A stretch of DNA of 64,000 nucleotides from an uncultured Eubacteriales bacterium (GTDB lineage: Bacteria > Bacillota > Clostridia > Oscillospirales > UBA644). Below are positions 26,226-33,919 of the stretch, one piece after another. Position 1 is the first letter of the stretch; each line of letters starts with the position of its first letter. The position numbers and the translations under genes are program-made. The notes beneath the pieces are model-generated. The model ran no database searches and had not been told where the DNA came from. It saw nothing but the letters and a program-made list of their open reading frames with translations. The stretch covers positions 62,001 through 126,000 of the forward strand of contig CAKSFN010000005.1 of NCBI GenBank assembly GCA_934454405.1, written 5' to 3'.

Positions 26226-26254
26226 TTGAAAAAAGATATGTAATGTTGTATAAT
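26226..26254 (+). promoter_or_regulatory. Promoter of trmL
   Basis: TTGAAA (26226-26231) and TATAAT (26249-26254) are 17 nt apart, giving a short leader of about 27 nt before trmL. Confidence 0.8.
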
Positions 26255-26288
26255 AAGCGTATTAAACGATAAGAGGTTACGGCAGAGA

Positions 26289-26795
26289 ATGAAACATCTC
26301 AACATAGTTTTGGTCGAGCCCGAAATCCCGCAGAACACGGGAAACATATCCAGAACCTGTGCCTGCACGGGCGCAAGCCTGCATCTGGTAAAACCGCTCG
26401 GATTTTCGACAGACGACGCGCATCTGAAACGCGCGGGGCTTGATTATTGGAAATATCTCGATGTCACAATTCACGAAAGCCTTGCGGATTTTCTTGAATT
26501 TGCAAAGGGAAAGCCAATGCGCCTCGCCTCTACGAAAGCCTCAAAAAACCATACGCAGGCGGATTACCCGAACGATTGCTTCATCCTTTTCGGACGCGAA
26601 AGCAAGGGGCTTCCCGAAACGCTGCTGAAAGAGCATTACAAAGATTGCGTAAGAATACCGATGATGGGGAATCTGCGCAGTCTGAACCTCTCAAACTCGG
26701 TGGCAATAGTTGTTTACGAGGCGCTTCGCCAAAACGGATTTGAAGATATGGAGCAGCAGGGTCACCTGCGCGAACTTGCGGAGGAAACCGAATGA
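26289..26795 (+). CDS. trmL: tRNA (cytidine/uridine-34-2'-O)-methyltransferase
   Basis: This 168-residue SPOUT methyltransferase uses S-adenosylmethionine to methylate the wobble ribose of tRNA-Leu. It begins MKHLNIVLVEPEIPQNTGNI, the family hallmark. The C-terminal knot has FGRESKGLPETLL and RIPMMGNLRSLNLSNSVAI, which bind the cofactor. Length is normal. Its last codons overlap the next gene by 4 nt (ATGA). Confidence 0.95.
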   Translation: MKHLNIVLVEPEIPQNTGNISRTCACTGASLHLVKPLGFSTDDAHLKRAGLDYWKYLDVTIHESLADFLEFAKGKPMRLASTKASKNHTQADYPNDCFILFGRESKGLPETLLKEHYKDCVRIPMMGNLRSLNLSNSVAIVVYEALRQNGFEDMEQQGHLRELAEETE

Positions 26796-27850
26796 GCCGG
26801 AAACGGAAAGAAGAAAAATTCGTCACGTTCAAAGAACAGCAGAGAAAAGATTTTCTTAAAACGGTTTTCAACACCCTTCTTATCGCGGGCATCTTTATGT
26901 TTGTGTCCATTCCCGTTTTCGGGGTTTATCCGAACGCTCTGATCAAGCCCGACAACGAATGGAAAAGCTGTTTGAGAATACTGCTTGACTTTCTTTACGC
27001 AGGCGTCGGAATATACGTTCCGTTTCTCATTTACAATGTTGCAAAATACAAATCGAGCGGAAAGTTTTTCACGCACAGAAGGTCGTCGGCAACGCCCGCG
27101 CATTACGCGCTCGGAATACTTGCCGGGCTCGGCGTTTCGGTTGCCTTCAACGCTCTCGGCGCGCTTGCGGTTTCCGCATTGCGCAACACCGGACTGACGG
27201 TCAACGAGGCGGCGCCATTCACGGGCGACAGCGCGCTGACGCAAACGGTCTTTGTTATCGCGGCAACGCTTATTCCTCCGTTTTTCCACGAAATCTCATT
27301 CCGAGGCATTGTTATCGGCGATATACGCAAACAGAGTTACGCTTTTGCCGTCGTGCTTTCGGGGCTGTTCAACGGTTTTTGTTTCAAATCCTTTCAGCAG
27401 ATACCGTATTTTTTCATTCTCGGGCTTCTGCTCGGCTGGCTATATCTCAAAACCGATTCTATAATTCTGACTTACACTGTAAACGCCGCTTCACACCTGC
27501 TGATGTCCTCTCTTTGGATATTGCGTCTGCGAAACGAAACGCTTTACAACGGGTTTTTCCCGTTTATCGCCGTCGGAGGCGCGATCGTTGCGCTGATTTC
27601 AGTTATCGCGCTGTTTAAGATCTGCGGTTTTCACTTTAAGAGAAAAGAGGAGGACGGAGAAGGGCTGCAAAAACAGGAGGCGCGAAAAGCGTTTTTCGGC
27701 TCATTCGCGCTTTGGATTTTTATTATTTTCGCAATAATATTCATCATGCTCGGCAAGAACGGAAAGCCGTATCTGTTCAAAGAACTCCCGCCCGACGAAA
27801 AAACGCCCGTCGCGGAACAAACAACCGCAGCGGACGCAAAAACAAATTGA
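26792..27850 (+). CDS. CPBP-family intramembrane protein with degenerate protease motifs
   Basis: This 352-residue multi-pass membrane protein is of the CPBP/ABI (Rce1-like) fold. The family motif EExxxR is read here as HEISFR (residues 166-171), so the first glutamate is histidine. The second motif FxxxH is FNGFC (193-197), histidine to cysteine. In the last motif the usual histidine position is tyrosine 228, while N231 is kept. Three catalytic positions are therefore changed and proteolysis is doubtful. A Lys/Glu-rich cytosolic tail ends the protein. GGAGG precedes the ATG, which overlaps trmL. Its role is unknown. Confidence 0.75.
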   Translation: MSRKRKEEKFVTFKEQQRKDFLKTVFNTLLIAGIFMFVSIPVFGVYPNALIKPDNEWKSCLRILLDFLYAGVGIYVPFLIYNVAKYKSSGKFFTHRRSSATPAHYALGILAGLGVSVAFNALGALAVSALRNTGLTVNEAAPFTGDSALTQTVFVIAATLIPPFFHEISFRGIVIGDIRKQSYAFAVVLSGLFNGFCFKSFQQIPYFFILGLLLGWLYLKTDSIILTYTVNAASHLLMSSLWILRLRNETLYNGFFPFIAVGGAIVALISVIALFKICGFHFKRKEEDGEGLQKQEARKAFFGSFALWIFIIFAIIFIMLGKNGKPYLFKELPPDEKTPVAEQTTAADAKTN

Positions 27851-27900
27851 ATTTTACGGGGACGATTCGGGAATTACAAAAAAACCGAAATCCGCCGAAA

Positions 27901-27937
27901 AAACGAGGTTCCTTAAAAAGGAACCTCGTTTTTTTGT
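27901..27937. terminator. Bidirectional terminator
   Basis: A long palindrome (27901-27914 with 27918-27931, core AACGAGGTTCC/GGAACCTCGTT) is flanked by T runs on both strands. It sits between the convergent CPBP-family and clpC genes. Confidence 0.92.
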
Positions 27938-27941
27938 GTAT

Positions 27942-30473
27942 TTACGCTTTCGCGTCGCCCTTTTCATCGGGTTTTTCTTCGGTTTTTTCTTCCGTCGGTT
28001 TCTGTTCGGACGCTTCGCCCTTAGCAACAAAAACGATCTTGCCGTCCTCGCCCTTCGCAACAACTTCGTCACCCTCGGAGAACGTCTTTTCAAGCATCTT
28101 TTCGGCCATCTTATCCTCGATAAGAGACTGAATCGCACGTTTGAGCGGACGGGCGCCGTAGGTCACGTCAAAGCCTTTTTCGACAAGTACGTCTATCGCG
28201 GAATCGTCCACGGTGAGATTTATGCCGAGCTCTTTAAGGCTCTTTACAACGCCGTTGCAAAGTCTCGAAGCGATCTTCTTGATATCGTCGCGGTCAAGCT
28301 GTCTGAACACGATTATATCGTCAATACGGTTCAGAAATTCCGGTCTGAACGAACGCTTGAGTTCGTCCATAACATTTTCTCTGATCTTCTCCTGATTCTT
28401 GTCGAAGCTGTCCTCCTCGGGGGTAAAGCCGAGTTTCTTCGCGTCCGTTATCGTCTTGGCTCCGATATTGGAGGTCATAATGATAACGGTGTTCTTGAAA
28501 TCGACGGTTCTGCCCTTCGCGTCGGTCAGTCTGCCGTCATCGAGAATCTGAAGCATAATGTTGAATACGTCGGGATGCGCCTTCTCGATTTCATCGAAAA
28601 GAATTACCGAATACGGCTTTCTGCGGACTTTTTCTGTCAGCTGACCGCCGTCGTCAAAGCCGACGTAGCCCGGAGGAGAACCTATCATCTTGGAGACGGT
28701 GTGTTTCTCCATATATTCGGACATATCAACCCTTATCATCGCGCTCTCGTCGCCGAACAGAACCTCGGCAAGCGCTTTGGAAAGTTCGGTTTTGCCGACG
28801 CCCGTGGGACCGAGGAACAGGAACGAACCTATCGGTCTTTTCGGGTCTTTAAGCCCTACTCTGCCTCTGCGTATCGCTCTTGCGACGGCGTTGACGGCTT
28901 CGTCCTGACCGACAACCCTCTTATGAAGGATCTCCTCCATATTGAGAAGTCTTTCGCTTTCTTCGTGAACGAGTTTTTTAACGGGAATACCTGTGGTCTG
29001 CGTTACGACGTCCTCTATATCCTCTGCGGTCAGCGTCAGTTTTTCCTTACCGCTTTCGGAACTCCAGCTCTTCTTCATCTCTTCGAGTTCGGAAGTAAGC
29101 GCCTTTTCCTTGTCGCGGAGCGTCGCCGCTTTTTCGAAATCCTGATTTCTTACCGCGTTTTCTTTTTCGCCAGCAACTCTCTTGATTTCCTCCTCCTTGC
29201 TCTTCAGATCCGGCGGAGCCGTCAGATTTTTCATACGGAGTTTGGAAGCCGCCTCGTCCATAAGGTCAATCGCTTTATCGGGCAGGAAACGGTCTCTGAT
29301 ATAACGGCTCGAAAGTCTGACGGCGCTTTCAATGGCTTCGTCGGAGATCTTAACGCCGTGATGCGCTTCATATTTATCTCTGATACCTTTCAGAATGGCG
29401 ATTGCGTCCTCTTCGGAGGGCTCGGAAACGATTATCGGCTGGAAACGGCGTTCAAGAGCCGCATCCTTTTCGATATGCTTCTTGTATTCGTCAAGCGTGG
29501 TCGCGCCGATGACCCTTATCTCGCCTCTCGCAAGAGACGGTTTCAGAATATTCGCCGCATCCATCGCGCCCTCGGCGCTGCCCGCGCCGACAAGAACGTG
29601 AAGTTCGTCGATGAACAGAATGACGTTGCCCTCTTTTTTAACTTCTTCGATAACGTTTTTAAGACGCTCCTCAAAGTCGCCCCTGTACTTGCTGCCCGCT
29701 ATCATAGAAGCGATGTCAAGAGTTACGACTCTCTTGTTTTTCAGCGGCTCGGGAACGCTGCCCTCAATGATGTGCTGCGCAAGTCCCTCGGCTATCGCCG
29801 TTTTGCCTACGCCGGGCTCGCCGATAAGGCAGGGATTGTTCTTTGTTCTTCTCGAAAGAACCTGAATGACCCTTTCGATCTCCGCGCCTCTGCCTATAAT
29901 CGGGTCTATCTTGTTTTCCCGAACCATTTCGGTCAGATCGGTGCCGTAAGAGTTCAGGTTGGGCGTATTCTTGTTGCCGCCGCTCTTTTTTGAGGAGCCG
30001 CCGCGTTTATGCGAATCGCCTTCGGACTCGCCCGAAGCGGAAAGTCCCATACTTTCGATTACGTCGGAATAAAGAGAACGGATATCTATGCCGGCGGATT
30101 CGATAATCTCGACCGCCTGACAGTTGGGCTCTTCAAGAAGAGACATAAGGATATGCTCCGTCCCGATTATATAATTGCCCGTCCGGCGTGCCTCGACGAA
30201 CGACCGTTCGAGGATCCTTTTCAGTCTCGGGGTCATATCCTGTCCCGAGACGTCGGAAGGAACGCCGACGCCGACGTTTTCTTTTATTCTCTCAACGACG
30301 AACTCATCGGTCAGTCCCGCGTCAAGCAGAACCTTAGAAGAAACGCCGCCGTCTGCCCGAAGCAGACCGAGAAGCAAATGTTCTGTGCCGATATATCCGT
30401 GACCGAACTGTCTTGCGGCTTCGAGCGCAAGGTTCAGAGCGCGGGTGGAATTTTCGGAAAAATTGTTCGCCAT
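27942..30473 (-). CDS. clpC: Clp protease ATP-binding subunit ClpC
   Basis: This 843-residue AAA+ unfoldase feeds substrates, including phosphoarginine-marked proteins, to ClpP. The N-domain begins MANNFSENSTRALNLALEAA. NBD1 has GEPGVGKTA and FIDELH. A UVR/M-domain segment (NQDFEKAATLRDKEK) follows, then NBD2 with GPTGVGKTEL and a Lys/Glu-rich tail. The ATG at 30473 has GAAGGAG at 8 nt; the upstream GTG (30482) is not needed. It is the last gene of the ctsR operon and ends at a bidirectional terminator. CtsR control is expected. Confidence 0.96.
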   Translation of the reverse strand: MANNFSENSTRALNLALEAARQFGHGYIGTEHLLLGLLRADGGVSSKVLLDAGLTDEFVVERIKENVGVGVPSDVSGQDMTPRLKRILERSFVEARRTGNYIIGTEHILMSLLEEPNCQAVEIIESAGIDIRSLYSDVIESMGLSASGESEGDSHKRGGSSKKSGGNKNTPNLNSYGTDLTEMVRENKIDPIIGRGAEIERVIQVLSRRTKNNPCLIGEPGVGKTAIAEGLAQHIIEGSVPEPLKNKRVVTLDIASMIAGSKYRGDFEERLKNVIEEVKKEGNVILFIDELHVLVGAGSAEGAMDAANILKPSLARGEIRVIGATTLDEYKKHIEKDAALERRFQPIIVSEPSEEDAIAILKGIRDKYEAHHGVKISDEAIESAVRLSSRYIRDRFLPDKAIDLMDEAASKLRMKNLTAPPDLKSKEEEIKRVAGEKENAVRNQDFEKAATLRDKEKALTSELEEMKKSWSSESGKEKLTLTAEDIEDVVTQTTGIPVKKLVHEESERLLNMEEILHKRVVGQDEAVNAVARAIRRGRVGLKDPKRPIGSFLFLGPTGVGKTELSKALAEVLFGDESAMIRVDMSEYMEKHTVSKMIGSPPGYVGFDDGGQLTEKVRRKPYSVILFDEIEKAHPDVFNIMLQILDDGRLTDAKGRTVDFKNTVIIMTSNIGAKTITDAKKLGFTPEEDSFDKNQEKIRENVMDELKRSFRPEFLNRIDDIIVFRQLDRDDIKKIASRLCNGVVKSLKELGINLTVDDSAIDVLVEKGFDVTYGARPLKRAIQSLIEDKMAEKMLEKTFSEGDEVVAKGEDGKIVFVAKGEASEQKPTEEKTEEKPDEKGDAKA

Positions 30474-30478
30474 AATTA

Positions 30479-31459
30479 TCACTCCTTCAATTTATCGCGG
30501 ACGGTATCCGCGCGTTTTATATCACGTTGGCGTATCTCCATGCCCTCGCCGCCGTAAAGCATAAGCGTATAAGGCTGAACTTTGATGCAAAGGTCGTCAA
30601 GAACTTTCGTATCAAGATTCAGAAGACCGCCCTCGATACCCAAACGGATATCGCTCATAAGTTTCATAAATTCCTGCGAAGACATAATTCTCGCCTCGCG
30701 GGCAATTCCGTAAGAACGGAAAACTCTGTCCTCGATAGATATGTTTTCAAGCATCTTTTCGCGGAGCGCCGCTTCGTTTCTCGCGATCTGGCGCGCTATG
30801 TCTTCAAGACGCTCAATGGTGTCTTTTTCGCTTATTCCGAGCGTTATCTGGTTCGACACCTGATAAATACAGCCTGCGGGTTCGGAACCCTCGCCGTACA
30901 TTCCGCGAACGGTCAGACCGACCTGAGAAACCGTATTTATTATCTTGTTAATCAACCCGCTTTCGTGAAGCGCGGGCAAATGCATCATAACGCTTGCCCG
31001 AAGTCCCGTGCCGAGGTTTGTGGGACAATGGGTAAGATAACCGAGTTTTTCGGAAAACGCAAAGTGCAGTTTTTCGTCAAGCGCGTCGTCTATCCCGGAC
31101 GCCGTTTCATAGAGCGCCGCAAGCTTTTCGCCTCTGCCGAGAACCTGTATGCGCAGGTGATCCTCCTCGTTTATCATTATGGAAACGTTATGTTTTCTGT
31201 CAAGAAGCAGCCCCTCTCCTTCACGGTTGTTTGCAAATTCGACGCTTATAAGGTGTTCTTCAACCATCGAACCGGCCTGAATGGCGGTCACGTTTTCCAT
31301 ATCTATATAATCGAATTTATAACCGGGGATCGCGGATGCAACTTCTTTGACTTTTGCGCAGACCGCTTTTTTCTGGTCAACGGTCATTCTGCCGGTAAAG
31401 GGAATGCCCCTGATGTTTCTTGCAAGTCTTATTCTCGAAGAGATTATCGTGCTGTCCAT
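30479..31459 (-). CDS. mcsB: Protein arginine kinase McsB
   Basis: This protein of about 326 residues has the phosphagen-kinase fold and phosphorylates arginines on proteins to mark them for ClpCP. It starts within ISSRIRLARNIRGIPF, so the first 20-25 residues found in the Bacillus enzyme are missing. LTHCPTNLGTGLRASVMMHL and GEGSEPAGCIYQVSNQITLG are the family core. RDIKRA near the C-terminus matches the RDxxRA phosphoarginine-binding motif. The ATG at 31459 is better spaced from AAAGGGG than the ATG at 31465, which overlaps the mcsA stop. Confidence 0.95.
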   Translation of the reverse strand: MDSTIISSRIRLARNIRGIPFTGRMTVDQKKAVCAKVKEVASAIPGYKFDYIDMENVTAIQAGSMVEEHLISVEFANNREGEGLLLDRKHNVSIMINEEDHLRIQVLGRGEKLAALYETASGIDDALDEKLHFAFSEKLGYLTHCPTNLGTGLRASVMMHLPALHESGLINKIINTVSQVGLTVRGMYGEGSEPAGCIYQVSNQITLGISEKDTIERLEDIARQIARNEAALREKMLENISIEDRVFRSYGIAREARIMSSQEFMKLMSDIRLGIEGGLLNLDTKVLDDLCIKVQPYTLMLYGGEGMEIRQRDIKRADTVRDKLKE

Positions 31460-31461
31460 AT

Positions 31462-31944
31462 TCATTCCCCTTTCCCGTTGTTTTCGTCATTTTTCTTGAT
31501 TTCGTCTCTCAGCCGCGCAGCATCCTCAAAGCGTTCTTCGTCGATCGCTTTTTGGAGCTGGGAACGAAGGTCTTCCGCCTCGTCGCTTCTGCCGCCCGAA
31601 AAGGACGACGGAATTTTGCCCGCGTGTTTTTTGTTGCCGTGCATACGGTTCAGCGCGGGGGCAAGTCTGTCCGCAAAGGTATCGTAGCATTGGTCGCAGC
31701 CAACGCGTCCGCTTTTGCCGATCTCACTGAAAAGCATTCCGCAGGATGGACAGCGAAGTTCCGAAAGCTCGTTTGACGCTCCGAAAAACTTCGGCAGCAT
31801 ATCAAAGCCGAAAGAGCCGAAGCCCGAATCAAGTCCGAGTTTCTGAGCGCACTCGGAGCAAAGGAATATTTCGTTGGTTTTTCCGTTTACGGTTTGTTTA
31901 AGATAAGTAGTAGCCACATTTTTCTTGCAATTCTCACACAACAT
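31462..31944 (-). CDS. mcsA: McsA, activator of McsB
   Basis: This 160-residue protein has CxxC zinc-binding pairs: CENCKKN (residues 3-9), FLCSECAQKLG (about 27-37), LRCPSCGML and GCDQCYDTF. A UVR motif (DEERFEDAARLRDEIKK) near the C-terminus also occurs in UvrB/UvrC. McsA stimulates McsB kinase activity and senses metal or redox stress. It lies between ctsR and mcsB, the standard order, and its stop overlaps the alternative mcsB ATG. Confidence 0.93.
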   Translation of the reverse strand: MLCENCKKNVATTYLKQTVNGKTNEIFLCSECAQKLGLDSGFGSFGFDMLPKFFGASNELSELRCPSCGMLFSEIGKSGRVGCDQCYDTFADRLAPALNRMHGNKKHAGKIPSSFSGGRSDEAEDLRSQLQKAIDEERFEDAARLRDEIKKNDENNGKGE

Positions 31945-31956
31945 AAAATCAACCCC

Positions 31957-32409
31957 TTATTTCAATGATAACAGACAATTTTTAAGTATTGCCGCTCTTA
32001 CTTCGTCTTTGTTTTCCTGCGGCACGGATGCCAAAGCGTTGTCGGAAGTTGCCGCTCTGATGATTATATGAACCTGCGGAGATATATATCCGTATTCTTC
32101 CATATTTTTCAGAAACAGACCCGCGTCAAACATATTGACGCTTTTTCCTATTGAATTTACTATATGCATTATCCGCGCGTTTCCGTCGTTATATTCCACC
32201 CTGCGTATGCGGATATATCCGCCGCCGCCTCTGTGACTTTCGGTCACATATCCGTGTTCGGGGGTGAAGCGCGACGTTATAACGTAACTGACCTGCGAGG
32301 GAACGACATCGAAACGCTGCGCAAGTTCGTTTCTGCGAAGCTCAACGTTTCCGCCCTGCTGTTCAAGCATCTGTTTTATAAACGCGCTTATCAAATCGCT
32401 TGATTTCAT
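31957..32409 (-). CDS. ctsR: Transcriptional repressor CtsR
   Basis: This 150-residue class III stress repressor starts MKSSDLISAFIKQMLEQQGG and has the winged-helix segment RNELAQRFDVVPSQVSYVIT followed by the glycine-rich wing HRGGGGYIRI that acts as the heat sensor and is contacted by McsB. ATG at 32409 is preceded by GAGGTGG. Upstream extension to 32454 has no support. It should repress its own operon through the two boxes at 32466-32508. Confidence 0.95.
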   Translation of the reverse strand: MKSSDLISAFIKQMLEQQGGNVELRRNELAQRFDVVPSQVSYVITSRFTPEHGYVTESHRGGGGYIRIRRVEYNDGNARIMHIVNSIGKSVNMFDAGLFLKNMEEYGYISPQVHIIIRAATSDNALASVPQENKDEVRAAILKNCLLSLK

Positions 32410-32452
32410 TTGACCGCCACCTCTTTTTTCCTCTTTCTCATTTTCTGCGTAC

Positions 32453-32481
32453 ATTATACATCAAAAGTCAGAGAAAGTCAA
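32453..32481 (-). promoter_or_regulatory. Promoter of the ctsR operon
   Basis: On the minus strand TTGACT (32481-32476) and TATAAT (32458-32453) are 17 nt apart. The -35 box is embedded in CtsR box 1, so repressor binding would directly block RNA polymerase. Confidence 0.9.
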
Positions 32482-32482
32482 A
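32466..32482. promoter_or_regulatory. CtsR operator box 1
   Basis: AGTCAGAGAAAGTCAAA is a direct heptad repeat with one mismatch to the CtsR consensus (RGTCAAA-N3-RGTCAAA). It covers the -35 of the ctsR promoter. Confidence 0.88.
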
Positions 32483-32491
32483 CTTGATAAA

Positions 32492-32508
32492 AGTCAAAGA
32501 AAGTCAAA
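32492..32508. promoter_or_regulatory. CtsR operator box 2
   Basis: AGTCAAAGAAAGTCAAA is a perfect match to the CtsR heptad repeat. It lies 26 nt from box 1, about 2.5 helical turns, just upstream of the promoter. Confidence 0.92.
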
Positions 32509-32620
32509 ATCAGATAATGCATTTTTTCGACTGTTGTGTTTTTTATAATTATCTAAAAATATCTCGTTTTTTCTCCGTTTTTCTCGTCCGCACTCCGTTT
32601 TGACCGAAAATTTTTTTTGC

Positions 32621-32654
32621 CAAAAAAAAATTACCCGCCGACACCGACGGGTAA
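32621..32654 (-). terminator. Terminator of the GH27 gene
   Basis: TTACCCG (32631-32637) pairs with CGGGTAA (32648-32654). On the minus strand it is followed by nine T residues. Confidence 0.85.
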
Positions 32655-32702
32655 AATCAGATATTCAATTCTGTGCGCGAAGAGGTTAATATAATAATGA
32701 AG

Positions 32703-33845
32703 CTACTTTGCGTCAACTATTCTGCATCTGAACACGCGGCAGGCGTGACAGTTCATCGGCGGAGAAAACGTTTCCGTCACGTTTTCAAACCTTTCGCCGC
32801 TCATGACGTCAACAAGTTCAAGCGCCTTTCCGCAACCGAGAGAAAGACCGATGTCGAAGAGTTCCACGCGGATGGGACGTGCGTCGCCGTCCGTGAAATT
32901 GAAAACTCCGAGCGCGTATTCGCCGTCTTCAAGCAAACGGAACAGGATAAGCTTTGCGCTGTTTGTTCCGTCAGGATTTTTGCCGCTTATGATCATCGGC
33001 GGACGGCACTCCGCGTCCTGATTTATGCGGATAAGCTCTTTGTTGTTCAAAAGATCTATCATCTGCGGGGTCGTGTTTCTTATATCGCAGCCTATCATAA
33101 GCGGAACGCCGAGCAGGCACCAAAGCGCGAAATGCATCGTATATTCATCGTCCGTACAGCCGCCGAAAGCAACATTGCCCTTGTTATACATTCCCACAAC
33201 AAGCATATCTATATCGTTATAACAACCCGTTGCGGAAAGTCCTATTTTATCAAGCTGGCTGTATGCGATGTCGTGTATGCTTACGATGTTGTCGAGAATA
33301 TCGGTCGTGGTTCGGTAAAGGTGCGCGCCGGTCGGTCTTATCCAATCGTGAACGTCCGGCAGACTGTTGCAGGCGGCGTAGACTATATCTCTGCCGCAGG
33401 AGCGGAGAGCAAGCCCCATTCGGCGGTAAAGAATCTGATAATCTATCGACTGCGGTTTGTAACAATAGTCGTATTTAAGATAATCCACGCCCCATTCGGC
33501 AAATGTCTTCGCGTCTTCGAACTCGTGATCGAAGCTTGCGGGATAGCCCTTGCAGGTGCGCGTGCTTGCGCTTGAATAAATGCCGAACTTCAAGCCTTTT
33601 GAGTGAACGTAATCGGCAACGTATTTCATTCCGTGAGGAAACTTTTCCGGGTCGGGGACAAGTTTTCCGTCAACTCTTTCCATCGCGGGCCAGCAGTCGT
33701 CGATAACAATGTATTCGTAACCGGCGTCGCGAAGTCCGAGTTCAACGAACTTATCTGCGGTTTCCAAAACAATCTGCTCGTTTACGAGCGGACCGAACGT
33801 GTTCCATGAGTTCCAGCCCATCGGCGGTCTTTGACAAAGCAGCAT
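32703..33845 (-). CDS. Alpha-galactosidase (GH27)
   Basis: This 380-residue retaining enzyme cleaves terminal alpha-galactose from oligosaccharides. It opens PPMGWNSWNTFG, as in family 27. The nucleophile is D126 in YLKYDYC, and the acid/base lies in NDIDMLVVG (residues 210-218). No signal peptide is seen, so it is cytoplasmic. GGAGG precedes the ATG. It is monocistronic, with its own strong promoter and terminator and no neighbouring transporter. Confidence 0.93.
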   Translation of the reverse strand: MLLCQRPPMGWNSWNTFGPLVNEQIVLETADKFVELGLRDAGYEYIVIDDCWPAMERVDGKLVPDPEKFPHGMKYVADYVHSKGLKFGIYSSASTRTCKGYPASFDHEFEDAKTFAEWGVDYLKYDYCYKPQSIDYQILYRRMGLALRSCGRDIVYAACNSLPDVHDWIRPTGAHLYRTTTDILDNIVSIHDIAYSQLDKIGLSATGCYNDIDMLVVGMYNKGNVAFGGCTDDEYTMHFALWCLLGVPLMIGCDIRNTTPQMIDLLNNKELIRINQDAECRPPMIISGKNPDGTNSAKLILFRLLEDGEYALGVFNFTDGDARPIRVELFDIGLSLGCGKALELVDVMSGERFENVTETFSPPMNCHACRVFRCRIVDAK

Positions 33846-33890
33846 AGCATATACCTCCGCAAAATCGGATAAAAAATAATCTCTTACGGT

Positions 33891-33919
33891 ATTATACAGT
33901 ATGCGCGGCTTTTTGTCAA
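33891..33919 (-). promoter_or_regulatory. Consensus promoter of the GH27 gene
   Basis: On the minus strand TTGACA (33919-33914) and TATAAT (33896-33891) are 17 nt apart. The -35 overlaps the feoB TGA stop codon. Confidence 0.85.

Noticed and set aside
27936..29993. 685-residue plus-strand open frame opposite clpC
   Set aside because: It is a shadow of clpC; the translation has no recognisable domain.
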